Assembly (NCBI GenBank): GCA_020438665.1
Contig: JAGQUE010000180.1
Coordinates: forward strand, 1-5,028
Direction: 5' to 3'
From: Nocardioidaceae bacterium
Lineage (GTDB): Bacteria; Actinomycetota; Actinomycetes; Propionibacteriales; Nocardioidaceae
DNA: 5,028 bases
A program made the position numbers and the translations under genes. Below are positions 1 to 5,028 of the stretch, in pieces; within the stretch, counting starts at the first letter, position 1, and each line of letters begins with the position of its first letter. The notes below the pieces were generated by a model. That model worked only from the letters and a program-made list of their open reading frames with translations, had not been told where the DNA came from and made no database searches.

Positions 1-1
1 C

Positions 2-700
2 CCCGCGACGGCGGCCGAGACCCGGACGGCGCTCGCCCTGCACGGCGTACGCACCATCGCCACCGTCGTCGACGCGCCCCTCACCCAGGTCAAGCTGCCC
101 GACGGCACCGCGTCCCCCTGGTATGCCATGAACCAGCTGACCGGGATCACCGAGATCGACATCCTCGTCGTGGACGGTCCGGAGGGCACCGCTGCCGGTC
201 TCGCCCGGTTCCCGGCGTTCCCGCTGCTGGCCGAGCGGCTCAAGCCCGGTGCGCTCGTCGTCCTCGACGACACCAACCGTGCCGACGAGAAGGCCATCGT
301 CCGGCTCTGGAAGGAGCTGGAGGTCGCCGGACGGCGGCTCGAGGTGATCCGCGAGCACAACCGTTCGACGGTGATGCGCGTGGTCGCCGCCTCCCGCCCG
401 GCGGCCGTCGACTCGGCGCCAGCCACTAAGGCGGCCCGCAAGTCGGGGGCCAAGAAGGCCCCGGCCAAGCGCGCCGCTGCCGGAGCGGCGAAGAAGACCG
501 CCGCTGCCCGCACCGCCAAGAAGGCGCCCGCGCGCAAGGCCATCGATGTCGAGCCTCACGACGACTCCAAGTCCCCCGTTCATGACTGGGTGCTGGTGTC
601 GACCGAGCCGGTCGACACCACGGTCCGACGTACTCCCCTGGAGGAGCTCGACCTGCCAGCAGATGCGGCCGACGACGAACCGGCGGCCGCCCAGGCCTGA
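2..700 (+). CDS. Class I SAM-dependent methyltransferase, C-terminal part with Lys/Ala-rich tail (5' truncated)
   Basis: The frame is open from base 2, so the true start and the SAM-binding glycine motif lie left of the window; 232 residues are visible. The ATG at 128 is internal, because the sequence before it (…LPDGTASPWYA) reads as normal domain sequence. The core has a VVDGPEG loop (fragment residues 56-62), then FPAFPLLAERLKPGALVVLDD (70-90) and R93. This VDGP…P-LL-L-PGA-VVLDD layout is typical of the Methyltransf_24 group of Rossmann-fold methyltransferases. The fold likely ends near residue 130. It is followed by a strongly basic low-complexity stretch (about 143-180) and an acidic end (about 181-232). 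The substrate cannot be told; small molecules, glycans and lipids are all possible for this group. It is probably cytosolic. Family assignment is fairly sure; function is unknown. Confidence 0.75.
   Translation, partial: PATAAETRTALALHGVRTIATVVDAPLTQVKLPDGTASPWYAMNQLTGITEIDILVVDGPEGTAAGLARFPAFPLLAERLKPGALVVLDDTNRADEKAIVRLWKELEVAGRRLEVIREHNRSTVMRVVAASRPAAVDSAPATKAARKSGAKKAPAKRAAAGAAKKTAAARTAKKAPARKAIDVEPHDDSKSPVHDWVLVSTEPVDTTVRRTPLEELDLPADAADDEPAAAQA
428..541 (+). other. Histone-H1-like basic tail encoded at the end of the methyltransferase gene
   Basis: This segment encodes 37-38 residues made almost only of Ala, Lys, Arg, Pro, Gly and Thr, with KKAPAK and KKAPARK repeats. About 14 of 37 residues are Lys or Arg. 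Such tails occur in eukaryotic H1 and in actinobacterial HU (HupB), where they bind DNA without sequence specificity. The segment is in frame with the methyltransferase core and is followed by an acidic stretch, so it appears to be a real extension and not a separate gene. A nucleic-acid or polyanion contact is an inference. Confidence 0.6.
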
Positions 701-713
701 CCTCGGCCTCTGG
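691..713. terminator. Weak possible hairpin between convergent genes
   Basis: CCAGGCC (691-697) can pair with GGCCTCTGG (705-713) as 4 bp plus 3 bp with a 2-nt bulge and a 7-nt loop. It spans the stop of the methyltransferase gene, within the 25-bp gap to the convergent PLP-enzyme gene. No T-tract follows. Position favours a shared terminator, but the stem is short enough to be chance in such GC-rich sequence. Confidence 0.2.
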
Positions 714-725
714 TCCAGGCTCGGC

Positions 726-1868
726 TCAGTCCCGCAGCGCGTCTGCCATCCGGGTGACCACCTCGGTGAGCCGGTCCGCGGACGTTGCGATGTTGAGCCG
801 GATGTGGCCGGGCAGCCCCGGGTGGAAGTCCTGGCCGGGGTTGACCCACACGCGCGCCTTGTCGAGCAGGAAGCCCGAAGCGTCGGACTGCCCATAGGCG
901 CGTAGGTCGATCCAGGCGAGGTAGGTCGCCTCCAGCGGGCGCATCCGCGCGAGCGGCAGGTGTTCGGCGAGCAGGCTCGCCAACAGGGTGCGCTGCGCGT
1001 CGAGCCGCTGCACCAGGGCGGCGAGCCAGGCATCGCCCTGGGTGTAGGCGGCGAGCGAGGCGACCACACCGAGCGAGGACCACGAGTCGTTGCGCGCGTA
1101 CGGGATGTCGAGCAGGCGGTCGCGCGTCCGGGAGTCGCCGGTGATGATCTGGGCACACCGGAGGCCGGCGATGTTGAACGCCTTGGACGCGGCCACGACG
1201 GCCACGGCGTGGTCAGCGGTCCCCTCGATCGACAGGTAGGGCACGTGCTCGGCTCCCGGCATCACCAGGGGCGCGTGGATCTCGTCGCTGATCACCCGGG
1301 CGCCGTGCCTGATCACGACGTCGCGGATGCCCTCGAGCTCGGCGCGGGTGAACACCCGGCCCCAGGGATTGTGGGGCTGGGTCAGCAGCAGGGTCCGCGC
1401 CCCTTCGGCGAAGAGCCGGTCGAGCCGGTCCAGATCGATCTCGGCCCGCTCGGCGTCGGGGTCGAGCACGAGGTCGACGCGCTGACGCCCAGTCAGCTCG
1501 GCCACCCGCAGCTGGGGGTGGTAGGCCGGGACCGGCATCACCATCGGGCCGGGGCTGGACAACACATCGAGCGCCACCCGGACGCCGGCGGTGACGTCGA
1601 CGACGGGCAGGACGTGCTCGGGGTCGACCGAGTGGCCGAAGTGGCGCTCCGCGAAGCCGGCGTACGCCCGGCCCAGCTCACCGCCCGGCTCGAAGCTGGG
1701 ATAGCCGGTCAGGCCGATCGCGACCCCATGTTGGAGCGCGTCGGTGATCGGCGGCGCCAGCGCATAGTCCATCTCGGCCACCCAGGCGGGCAGGACATCG
1801 GGGTCGGCCATGCCCCACTTGGCGGGAAGGGCGGCACGGGCTTCGGCATCGGTGAGGTCGCGGATCAC
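726..1868 (-). CDS. MalY/PatB-type PLP-dependent C-S lyase / aminotransferase
   Basis: This 380-residue protein is a fold-type I PLP enzyme of the class I/II aminotransferase superfamily and has near the usual MalY/PatB length (about 390). Subfamily marks are KW near the N-terminus with LPAWVAEMDY (26-35), PAY (114-116), QPHNPWGRVF (164-173), ISDEIHAPL (193-201), SKAFNIAGL (228-236) and ATYLAWID (314-321). K229 is the expected Schiff-base lysine, D195 should pair with the pyridine nitrogen, N167 with the ring oxygen, and R357 (HIRLNI) should hold the substrate carboxylate. Known relatives cleave cystathionine, cysteine or other S-conjugates, and some act as aminotransferases, so the exact substrate is open. 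It is expected to be cytosolic. The start is GTG at 1868; no longer N-terminus is needed to match the family. It lies 86 bp behind fadH, with a hairpin and its own promoter-like box between, so it is probably transcribed separately. Confidence 0.88.
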   Translation of the reverse strand: MIRDLTDAEARAALPAKWGMADPDVLPAWVAEMDYALAPPITDALQHGVAIGLTGYPSFEPGGELGRAYAGFAERHFGHSVDPEHVLPVVDVTAGVRVALDVLSSPGPMVMPVPAYHPQLRVAELTGRQRVDLVLDPDAERAEIDLDRLDRLFAEGARTLLLTQPHNPWGRVFTRAELEGIRDVVIRHGARVISDEIHAPLVMPGAEHVPYLSIEGTADHAVAVVAASKAFNIAGLRCAQIITGDSRTRDRLLDIPYARNDSWSSLGVVASLAAYTQGDAWLAALVQRLDAQRTLLASLLAEHLPLARMRPLEATYLAWIDLRAYGQSDASGFLLDKARVWVNPGQDFHPGLPGHIRLNIATSADRLTEVVTRMADALRD

Positions 1869-1874
1869 CGGGAC

Positions 1875-1880
1875 AGCCTA
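1875..1880 (-). promoter_or_regulatory. Predicted -10 box (TAGGCT) for a leaderless PLP-enzyme transcript
   Basis: On the minus strand TAGGCT is followed by six bases and then the GTG start at 1868, which would put transcription start on the first base of the start codon. No good Shine-Dalgarno precedes the GTG, although a short TAGG lies inside the box. No convincing -35 is seen; the 17-bp position reads GGCGAG. The same geometry occurs at two other starts in the window. Confidence 0.5.
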
Positions 1881-1897
1881 GGCCCGCCCCCCACACC

Positions 1898-1932
1898 CTC
1901 GCCGAGTCGTCACCGGATGACGACGCGGCGAG
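1898..1932 (-). terminator. Strong hairpin after fadH, likely intrinsic-type terminator
   Basis: Arms 1898-1912 (CTCGCCGAGTCGTCA) and 1918-1932 (TGACGACGCGGCGAG) pair at 14 of 15 positions, with one A/G mismatch (1905 with 1925) and a 5-nt loop CCGGA. The hairpin begins 22 nt after the fadH stop. No U-tract follows on the minus strand, which is common for actinobacterial terminators but makes termination efficiency uncertain. Its far arm occupies the -35 position of the downstream PLP-enzyme promoter, so a regulatory role is an alternative. Confidence 0.6.
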
Positions 1933-1954
1933 CGGGAGGGGTGGTGGTCGCGGG

Positions 1955-3967
1955 TCAGAGGGCGGCGACGAGGCGGGTGCCCTGGTCGATGGCGCGCTTG
2001 GCGTCGAGCTCGGCGGCGACGTCGGCGCCGCCGATCAGGTGGAGGCCGTGGTCGCGGGTGGCCGCCAGCTCGTCATAGAGGCCACGCACCGAGTCCTGGC
2101 CGGCGCAGATGACCACGGTGTCGACCTCGAGGACACGCGCCTCGCCGTTGGCGGTGATGTGGAGGCCGGCGTCGTCGATGCGGTCATAGGTCACGCCGGG
2201 GAGCAGGGTCACCCCGCTCTGCTTGAGGACGGCGCGGTGCGCCCACCCGGATGTCTTGCCGAGGCCGATGCCGATCGGGGTCTCCTTGCGCTGGAGCAGG
2301 AACACCTGGCGGGCGGCGACCCGGGCCTTGGGCTCGGTGAGCCCGCCCCGGTGGAGCGACGGGTCGCCGACGCCCCAGTGGGCCATCCACTCATCGAGCG
2401 TCTCGGGCTCGTGGGTCAAGAACACCGAGACGTCCACCCCGATGCCGCCGGCGCCGACGACGGCGACCCGCTTGCCGGGGACGACGGTGCCGTCGAGCAC
2501 GTCGGCATAGGACGCCACCGAGGGGTGGTCGATCCCGTCGATCGGAGGGATCCGGGGGGCGACACCGGTGGCGACGACCACCTCGTCGTAGGAGGCGAGG
2601 TCCCCGGCGGTCGCGGCGGTGTCGAGGCGGACGTCGACGCCGAGCACCTCCAGCCGCCGGGTGAAGTAGCGCAGCGTCTCGGCGAACTCCTCCTTGCCGG
2701 GCACCTGCATCGCGAGCCGGAACTGGCCGCCGATCCGACTGCCCTTCTCGAACAGCGTGACCCCGAAGCCGCGCTCGGCCGCGGCCACCGCCGCCGCCAG
2801 CCCGGCGGGGCCGGCGCCGACGACGGCGACCGACCGAGGCCGCAGCGTGGGCTCGAGCAAGAGGGTCGTCTCGTGGCCGGCGCGCGGGTTGACCAGGCAG
2901 GAGACCGGCGCGTTGGCGAAGGCGTGGTCGAGGCAGGCCTGGTTGCAGGCGATGCAGGTGTTGATCTCGTCGGCCCGGTCGTCGGCGGCCTTGGCGACGA
3001 ACGCGGGGTCGGCGAGCAGCGGGCGCGCCATCGACACCAGGTCTGCCTGCCCGGCGGCCAGGATCGACTCGGCGACGTCGGGGGTGTTGATCCGGTTGGA
3101 GGCGCAGACGGGCACCGAGACCGCGGCCTTGAGACGCGCGGTCGCGGTGACCCAGGCGGCGCGCGGCACCTGGGTGATGATCGTCGGCACTCGGGCCTCG
3201 TGCCAGCCGATGCCCGTGTTGAGCATGCTGACGCCGTTCTCCTCGAGCAGGGCGGCGAGCTCGAGGGTCTCCTCCCAGGTCTGGCCGTCCTCGACGAGGT
3301 CGATCAGCGAGAGGCGGAAGATGATCGGGAAGTCGTCGCCCACCCGCTCGCGCGCGCGTCGGACGATCTCGACGGCCAGTCGCATCCGGTTGGTGGCCGA
3401 CCCGCCCCACCGGTCGGTCCGGTCGTTGGTGCGGGCGGCGAGGAACTGGTTGATGAGGTAGCCCTCGGAGCCCATGATCTCGACGGCGTCATAGCCGGCC
3501 TTCTGGGCGAGCGCGACGGACTCGGCGAATGCCGTCGCGGTGTCGGAGACGCCCTTGGTCGACAGGGCCGAGGGCTTGAACGGCGTGATCGGCGACCGCT
3601 TGTCCGAGGCGCTGACGCTGAACGGGTGGTAGCCGTAGCGGCCGGCGTGGAGGATCTGCAGCGCGATCGCCGCGCCGTGCTCGTGCACCGCGCCGGTGAG
3701 CTCCTGGTGACGCATCGCTTGGAGGCGCGTGGTCATCTCGGAGGCGAAGGGCTTGAGCCAGCCGCGCTTGGTGGGGGCATAGCCGCCGGTGACCATCAGC
3801 CCGACGCCGCCGCGGGCGCGCTCGACGAAGTAGGCGGTGAGCTTGGGCAGGTCCCAGGCGCGGTCCTCCAGACCGGTGTGCATCGACCCCATCACCACGC
3901 GGTTGCGCAGGGTCAGGTTGCCGATGGTGACCGGGGAGAGCAGGTGGGGGTAGGGGGTCTCGCTCAT
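1955..3967 (-). CDS. fadH: NADPH-dependent 2,4-dienoyl-CoA reductase (FadH type)
   Basis: This 670-residue protein is colinear with E. coli FadH as I recall it (672 residues). FadH is a cytosolic FMN, FAD and 4Fe-4S flavoenzyme that reduces 2,4-dienoyl-CoA during beta-oxidation of unsaturated fatty acids. The N-terminal TIM barrel (about 1-365) has RNRVVMGSMHTGLE, ILHAGRY (105-111), MGSEGYLINQF with the expected catalytic Y170, and GIGWHEAR with H256. The cluster cysteines C338, C341, C345 and C357 (CIACNQAC…SCLVNPR) are all present. The C-terminal half holds two dinucleotide folds, GAGPAG (384-389) and GAGGIG (505-510), and ends in LIGGADVAAELDAKRAIDQGTR. No key residue is missing. The ATG start overlaps the padR stop as ATGA and has a GAAGG ribosome site, so the gene is probably co-transcribed and translationally coupled. 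Another Old-Yellow-Enzyme-like enoate reductase activity is possible, but the Y/H pair favours dienoyl-CoA. Confidence 0.93.
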   Translation of the reverse strand: MSETPYPHLLSPVTIGNLTLRNRVVMGSMHTGLEDRAWDLPKLTAYFVERARGGVGLMVTGGYAPTKRGWLKPFASEMTTRLQAMRHQELTGAVHEHGAAIALQILHAGRYGYHPFSVSASDKRSPITPFKPSALSTKGVSDTATAFAESVALAQKAGYDAVEIMGSEGYLINQFLAARTNDRTDRWGGSATNRMRLAVEIVRRARERVGDDFPIIFRLSLIDLVEDGQTWEETLELAALLEENGVSMLNTGIGWHEARVPTIITQVPRAAWVTATARLKAAVSVPVCASNRINTPDVAESILAAGQADLVSMARPLLADPAFVAKAADDRADEINTCIACNQACLDHAFANAPVSCLVNPRAGHETTLLLEPTLRPRSVAVVGAGPAGLAAAVAAAERGFGVTLFEKGSRIGGQFRLAMQVPGKEEFAETLRYFTRRLEVLGVDVRLDTAATAGDLASYDEVVVATGVAPRIPPIDGIDHPSVASYADVLDGTVVPGKRVAVVGAGGIGVDVSVFLTHEPETLDEWMAHWGVGDPSLHRGGLTEPKARVAARQVFLLQRKETPIGIGLGKTSGWAHRAVLKQSGVTLLPGVTYDRIDDAGLHITANGEARVLEVDTVVICAGQDSVRGLYDELAATRDHGLHLIGGADVAAELDAKRAIDQGTRLVAAL

Positions 3968-4536
3968 CGTGCTGCCTTCGTGTCGTCGTTCGTGAGGTGG
4001 ACTGCGGTCTCGTGGGCGGTGAGGTACTCGGTCAGCCAGGTCACCCAGAACTCCTCGATCCGGATCCCGCCGCGCAGGACCAGATAGATGTCGAGGTCGT
4101 GTCCGGTGAGCCGGCCGGGGTCGGGATGGTCGGCCGCCTCGAGCTGCCGGTAGTGCGCCAGCCGGGCCTCGTGCTCCGCCAGGTGCCGGCGTATGACGGT
4201 CAGCGCGGACGCGCGGTCGCCATAGGCCGCGCCTCGCATCTTGACCGCGATCTCGCTGCGCAGCGGCTCCATCGGAGTGGGCTCGGCCAGCCAGTCGGCG
4301 AGCACGTCGCGCCCGGGCGCGGAGACGGCATAGACCTTCTTGTCGGGCCGGCCGGTCTGGGCGACGTGCTCGACCTCGACCCAGCCGTCGTCGACCATGC
4401 GCGCGAGGACGCGGTAGATCTGCTGGTGGGTGGCGTGCCAGAAGAACCCGATCGACCGGTCGAACCGGCGCGCCAGGTCCAGCCCCGATGCCGGCCGCTC
4501 CGAGAGCGACACCAGCAGCGCATGCTCCAACGCCAC
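3964..4536 (-). CDS. PadR-family transcriptional repressor
   Basis: This 190-residue protein has the full PadR layout. An N-terminal winged helix (about 1-85) starts with MALEHALLVSLSERPASGLD. It continues with recognition-helix sequence HQQIYRVLARMVDDGWVE (37-54) and a wing QTGRPDKKVYAVSAPGRDVLADWL (60-83). The C-terminal half (about 90-178) is helical, rich in EHEARLAHYRQLE and EEFWVTWLTEYL, as in the PadR C-terminal dimerisation domain. The start is GTG at 4536, matching the usual compact family N-terminus; no Shine-Dalgarno precedes it. The stop overlaps the fadH start by ATGA, so it most likely controls this operon, and a palindrome at its promoter suggests autorepression. PadR members respond to phenolic acids, drugs or other small hydrophobic ligands; the ligand here is unknown. 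Pairing with fadH makes an acyl-CoA, fatty acid or enoate signal plausible, by inference only. Confidence 0.9.
   Translation of the reverse strand: MALEHALLVSLSERPASGLDLARRFDRSIGFFWHATHQQIYRVLARMVDDGWVEVEHVAQTGRPDKKVYAVSAPGRDVLADWLAEPTPMEPLRSEIAVKMRGAAYGDRASALTVIRRHLAEHEARLAHYRQLEAADHPDPGRLTGHDLDIYLVLRGGIRIEEFWVTWLTEYLTAHETAVHLTNDDTKAAR
3975..3979 (-). promoter_or_regulatory. fadH ribosome binding site (GAAGG) inside the end of padR
   Basis: GAAGG lies 7 nt before the fadH ATG, within the last codons of padR. It fixes the fadH start at 3967, next to the ATGA stop/start overlap. It is the only start in the window with both good spacing and no competing -10 box, as expected for an internal operon gene. 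Confidence 0.7.
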
Positions 4537-4542
4537 GAGGCG

Positions 4543-4572
4543 AGCGTAGCCGCCCTATGCAACGAGTTGCAA
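4543..4572 (-). promoter_or_regulatory. Predicted padR-fadH promoter, leaderless
   Basis: On the minus strand the -10 box TACGCT (4543-4548) is followed by six bases and the GTG start at 4536, placing the transcript start on the start codon. TTGCAA (4567-4572) lies 18 bp upstream and matches four of six bases of the TTGACA consensus. There is no purine-rich ribosome site in the gap, which makes this the cleanest leaderless case in the window. Confidence 0.6.
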
Positions 4573-4573
4573 C
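4558..4573. promoter_or_regulatory. Candidate PadR operator, palindrome TGCAAC-GA-GTTGCA
   Basis: TGCAAC (4558-4563) and GTTGCA (4566-4571) form a perfect inverted repeat with a 2-bp spacer. The right side continues to GTTGCAAC (4566-4573), itself an 8-bp palindrome, so TGCAAC also appears as a direct repeat. The AT-rich motif stands out from its GC-rich surroundings. It overlaps the predicted -35 and the spacer of the padR promoter, so a bound dimer would block polymerase. It is not the ATGT-N8-ACAT motif known for some PadR proteins; assigning it to this PadR is inference from position. Confidence 0.6.
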
Positions 4574-4579
4574 AGTCCT

Positions 4580-4610
4580 CCGGCAGGCCCACGATGGGAC
4601 GTGCTGCCGG
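4580..4610. repeat. Inverted repeat upstream of the binding-protein gene
   Basis: CCGGCAG (4580-4586) and CTGCCGG (4604-4610) are perfect 7-bp arms. Between them CCCA (4588-4591) and TGGG (4595-4598) form a small inner stem with a 3-nt loop. The outer arm lies near the -35 position of the predicted promoter for the gene at 4641, so it could be an operator or a structured element. GC-rich arms of this length could also arise by chance. Confidence 0.35.
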
Positions 4611-4628
4611 GCCGCCGAGCGGCGGACC

Positions 4629-4634
4629 TAGGAT
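4629..4634 (+). promoter_or_regulatory. Predicted -10 box (TAGGAT) or ribosome site for the binding-protein gene
   Basis: TAGGAT is followed by six bases and the ATG at 4641, the same spacing as at the two minus-strand starts, so a leaderless transcript is likely. The same bases contain AGGA, 7 nt before the ATG, which could act as a Shine-Dalgarno sequence instead. No clear -35 is seen. Confidence 0.45.
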
Positions 4635-4640
4635 GCGCAC

Positions 4641-5028
4641 ATGCGACTGAGCCGTAGCTCCCTGGTCCTCGCCACCCCGCTGCTGCTGGCGGCCGTGGCC
4701 TGCGCCCCGGTGGACGACACCACCGACAACACCACCGACACTGCGTCCGACTCGGCGGGCAGCACCTCCTCGAGCGCCGCCGCCGAGACCTGCACGCCCG
4801 ACTCGATGGAGACGCTGACCGCCCGCACGCTGACCATCGGCACCGACTCGCCGGCCTATGACCCGTGGTTCAGCAAGAACGACCCGACCAACGGCAAGGG
4901 CTATGAGTCGGCCGTCGCCTATGCCGTCGCCGAGCAGCTCGGCTATACCGCCGACCAGGTGACCTGGGTCAAGGTGCCGTTCAACAGCTCCTACAAGCCG
5001 GGACCCAAGGACTTCGACTTCGACATCA
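4641..5028 (+). CDS. ABC transporter solute-binding lipoprotein, family 3 type (3' truncated)
   Basis: The frame stays open to the window edge, giving the first 129 residues. The N-terminus is a lipoprotein signal peptide: basic MRLSR, hydrophobic core (8-20) and AAVAC with C21 as the lipidation site. Ala at the -3 position is less usual than Leu but tolerated. A Thr/Asp/Ser/Ala-rich linker (about 22-53) would tether it to the outer face of the membrane. From about residue 64, LTIGTDSPAYDPWF and GKGYESAVAYAVAEQLGY resemble the first lobe of family 3 periplasmic binding proteins, which bind amino acids and similar polar solutes. Permease and ATPase genes are expected to the right. It is divergent from padR and shares a 104-bp intergenic region, so cross-regulation is possible. 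The ligand cannot be predicted from this half lobe. Confidence 0.82.
   Translation, partial: MRLSRSSLVLATPLLLAAVACAPVDDTTDNTTDTASDSAGSTSSSAAAETCTPDSMETLTARTLTIGTDSPAYDPWFSKNDPTNGKGYESAVAYAVAEQLGYTADQVTWVKVPFNSSYKPGPKDFDFDI
4717..4740 (+). repeat. 12-bp tandem duplication in the lipoprotein linker
   Basis: ACACCACCGACA occurs twice in direct tandem (4717-4728 and 4729-4740). The unit is a multiple of three, so copy changes keep the frame and only lengthen or shorten the Thr/Asp-rich tether (DTTDNTTDT) after the lipidated cysteine. It may be a slippage-prone site. Confidence 0.6.

Noticed and set aside
128..700. Gene start at the ATG at 128 for the first gene
   Set aside because: The same frame is open to the left edge and encodes plausible methyltransferase sequence before this Met, so the gene is truncated by the window and does not start here.
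960..2078. Plus-strand open frame opposite the PLP-enzyme gene
   Set aside because: The translation is Gly/Val/Arg/His/Asp-rich without motifs, and it runs across the intergenic region into fadH. The minus strand carries all PLP-enzyme motifs.
2391..3410. Second minus-strand open frame inside fadH
   Set aside because: It is Arg/Pro-rich shadow translation in another frame of fadH, with no motif.
2039..4087. Very long open frame on the plus strand (about 680 codons) opposite fadH
   Set aside because: It is a mirror of a strongly coding GC-rich gene. Its translation is low-complexity Gly/Asp/Arg/Val-rich with no recognisable domain, while the minus strand matches FadH end to end.
4612..4625. 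CCGCC-GAGC-GGCGG dyad upstream of the lipoprotein gene
   Set aside because: Five-bp all-GC arms are expected often by chance in this composition.
4537..4640. Canonical ATGT-N8-ACAT PadR operator
   Set aside because: I looked for this in the divergent region and did not find it; only the TGCAAC-GA-GTTGCA palindrome stands out.
4628..4843. Small minus-strand open frame opposite the lipoprotein start
   Set aside because: Its Val/Ser/Ala-rich sequence mirrors the signal peptide and Thr/Asp linker of the lipoprotein gene; no ribosome site or motif supports it.
1..5028. CRISPR array, tRNA or rRNA gene, insertion sequence ends, toxin-antitoxin or defence genes
   Set aside because: Nearly every base is accounted for by five ordinary genes, and no spaced repeats, RNA-gene motifs or transposase-like sequences were seen.

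Overview
This window comes from a high-GC Gram-positive bacterium (Actinomycetota), with dense G/C-ending codons, GTG starts and -10-like TANNNT boxes set just ahead of several start codons. The protein styles resemble Nocardioides-like Propionibacteriales, but that placement is an impression and not a computed result. Nearly all of the window is coding. It holds five protein genes, two cut by the window edges, and no RNA gene, insertion sequence, CRISPR array or phage gene that I can see.

Layout. Bases 2-700 (+) are the 3' part of a class I SAM-dependent methyltransferase that ends in an unusual histone-H1-like Lys/Ala/Pro tail followed by an acidic tail. It converges, over only 25 bp, on a MalY/PatB-type PLP enzyme (726-1868, -), a C-S lyase or aminotransferase. 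Behind that gene, 1869-1954 carries a near-perfect 15-bp hairpin. Next come a FadH-type 2,4-dienoyl-CoA reductase (1955-3967, -) and a PadR-family repressor (3964-4536, -). These last two overlap by ATGA in the order padR-fadH and should form one transcript. Divergent from padR, across 104 bp, is the start of a secreted lipoprotein, the solute-binding protein of an ABC importer (4641 to the right edge, +).

Working together. The clearest unit is the regulator-enzyme pair. A PadR repressor appears to control its own promoter through a TGCAAC-GA-GTTGCA palindrome that overlaps the predicted -35 and spacer, and fadH is translationally coupled behind it. FadH reduces 2,4-dienoyl-CoA intermediates from unsaturated fatty acids, so the regulator may sense an acyl-CoA, fatty acid or phenolic compound, but the sequence does not show which. 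The PLP enzyme seems to be transcribed separately, and the binding protein belongs to a transport operon that continues outside the window.

Three starts (1868, 4536, 4641) share the same geometry: a TANNNT box exactly 6 nt before an RTG codon. This fits leaderless transcripts. The internal gene fadH instead has a Shine-Dalgarno sequence. I see no clear new multi-gene system. The more unusual points are the methyltransferase tail, the PadR-FadH pairing with its overlapping operator, and a strong context effect on tyrosine codon choice.
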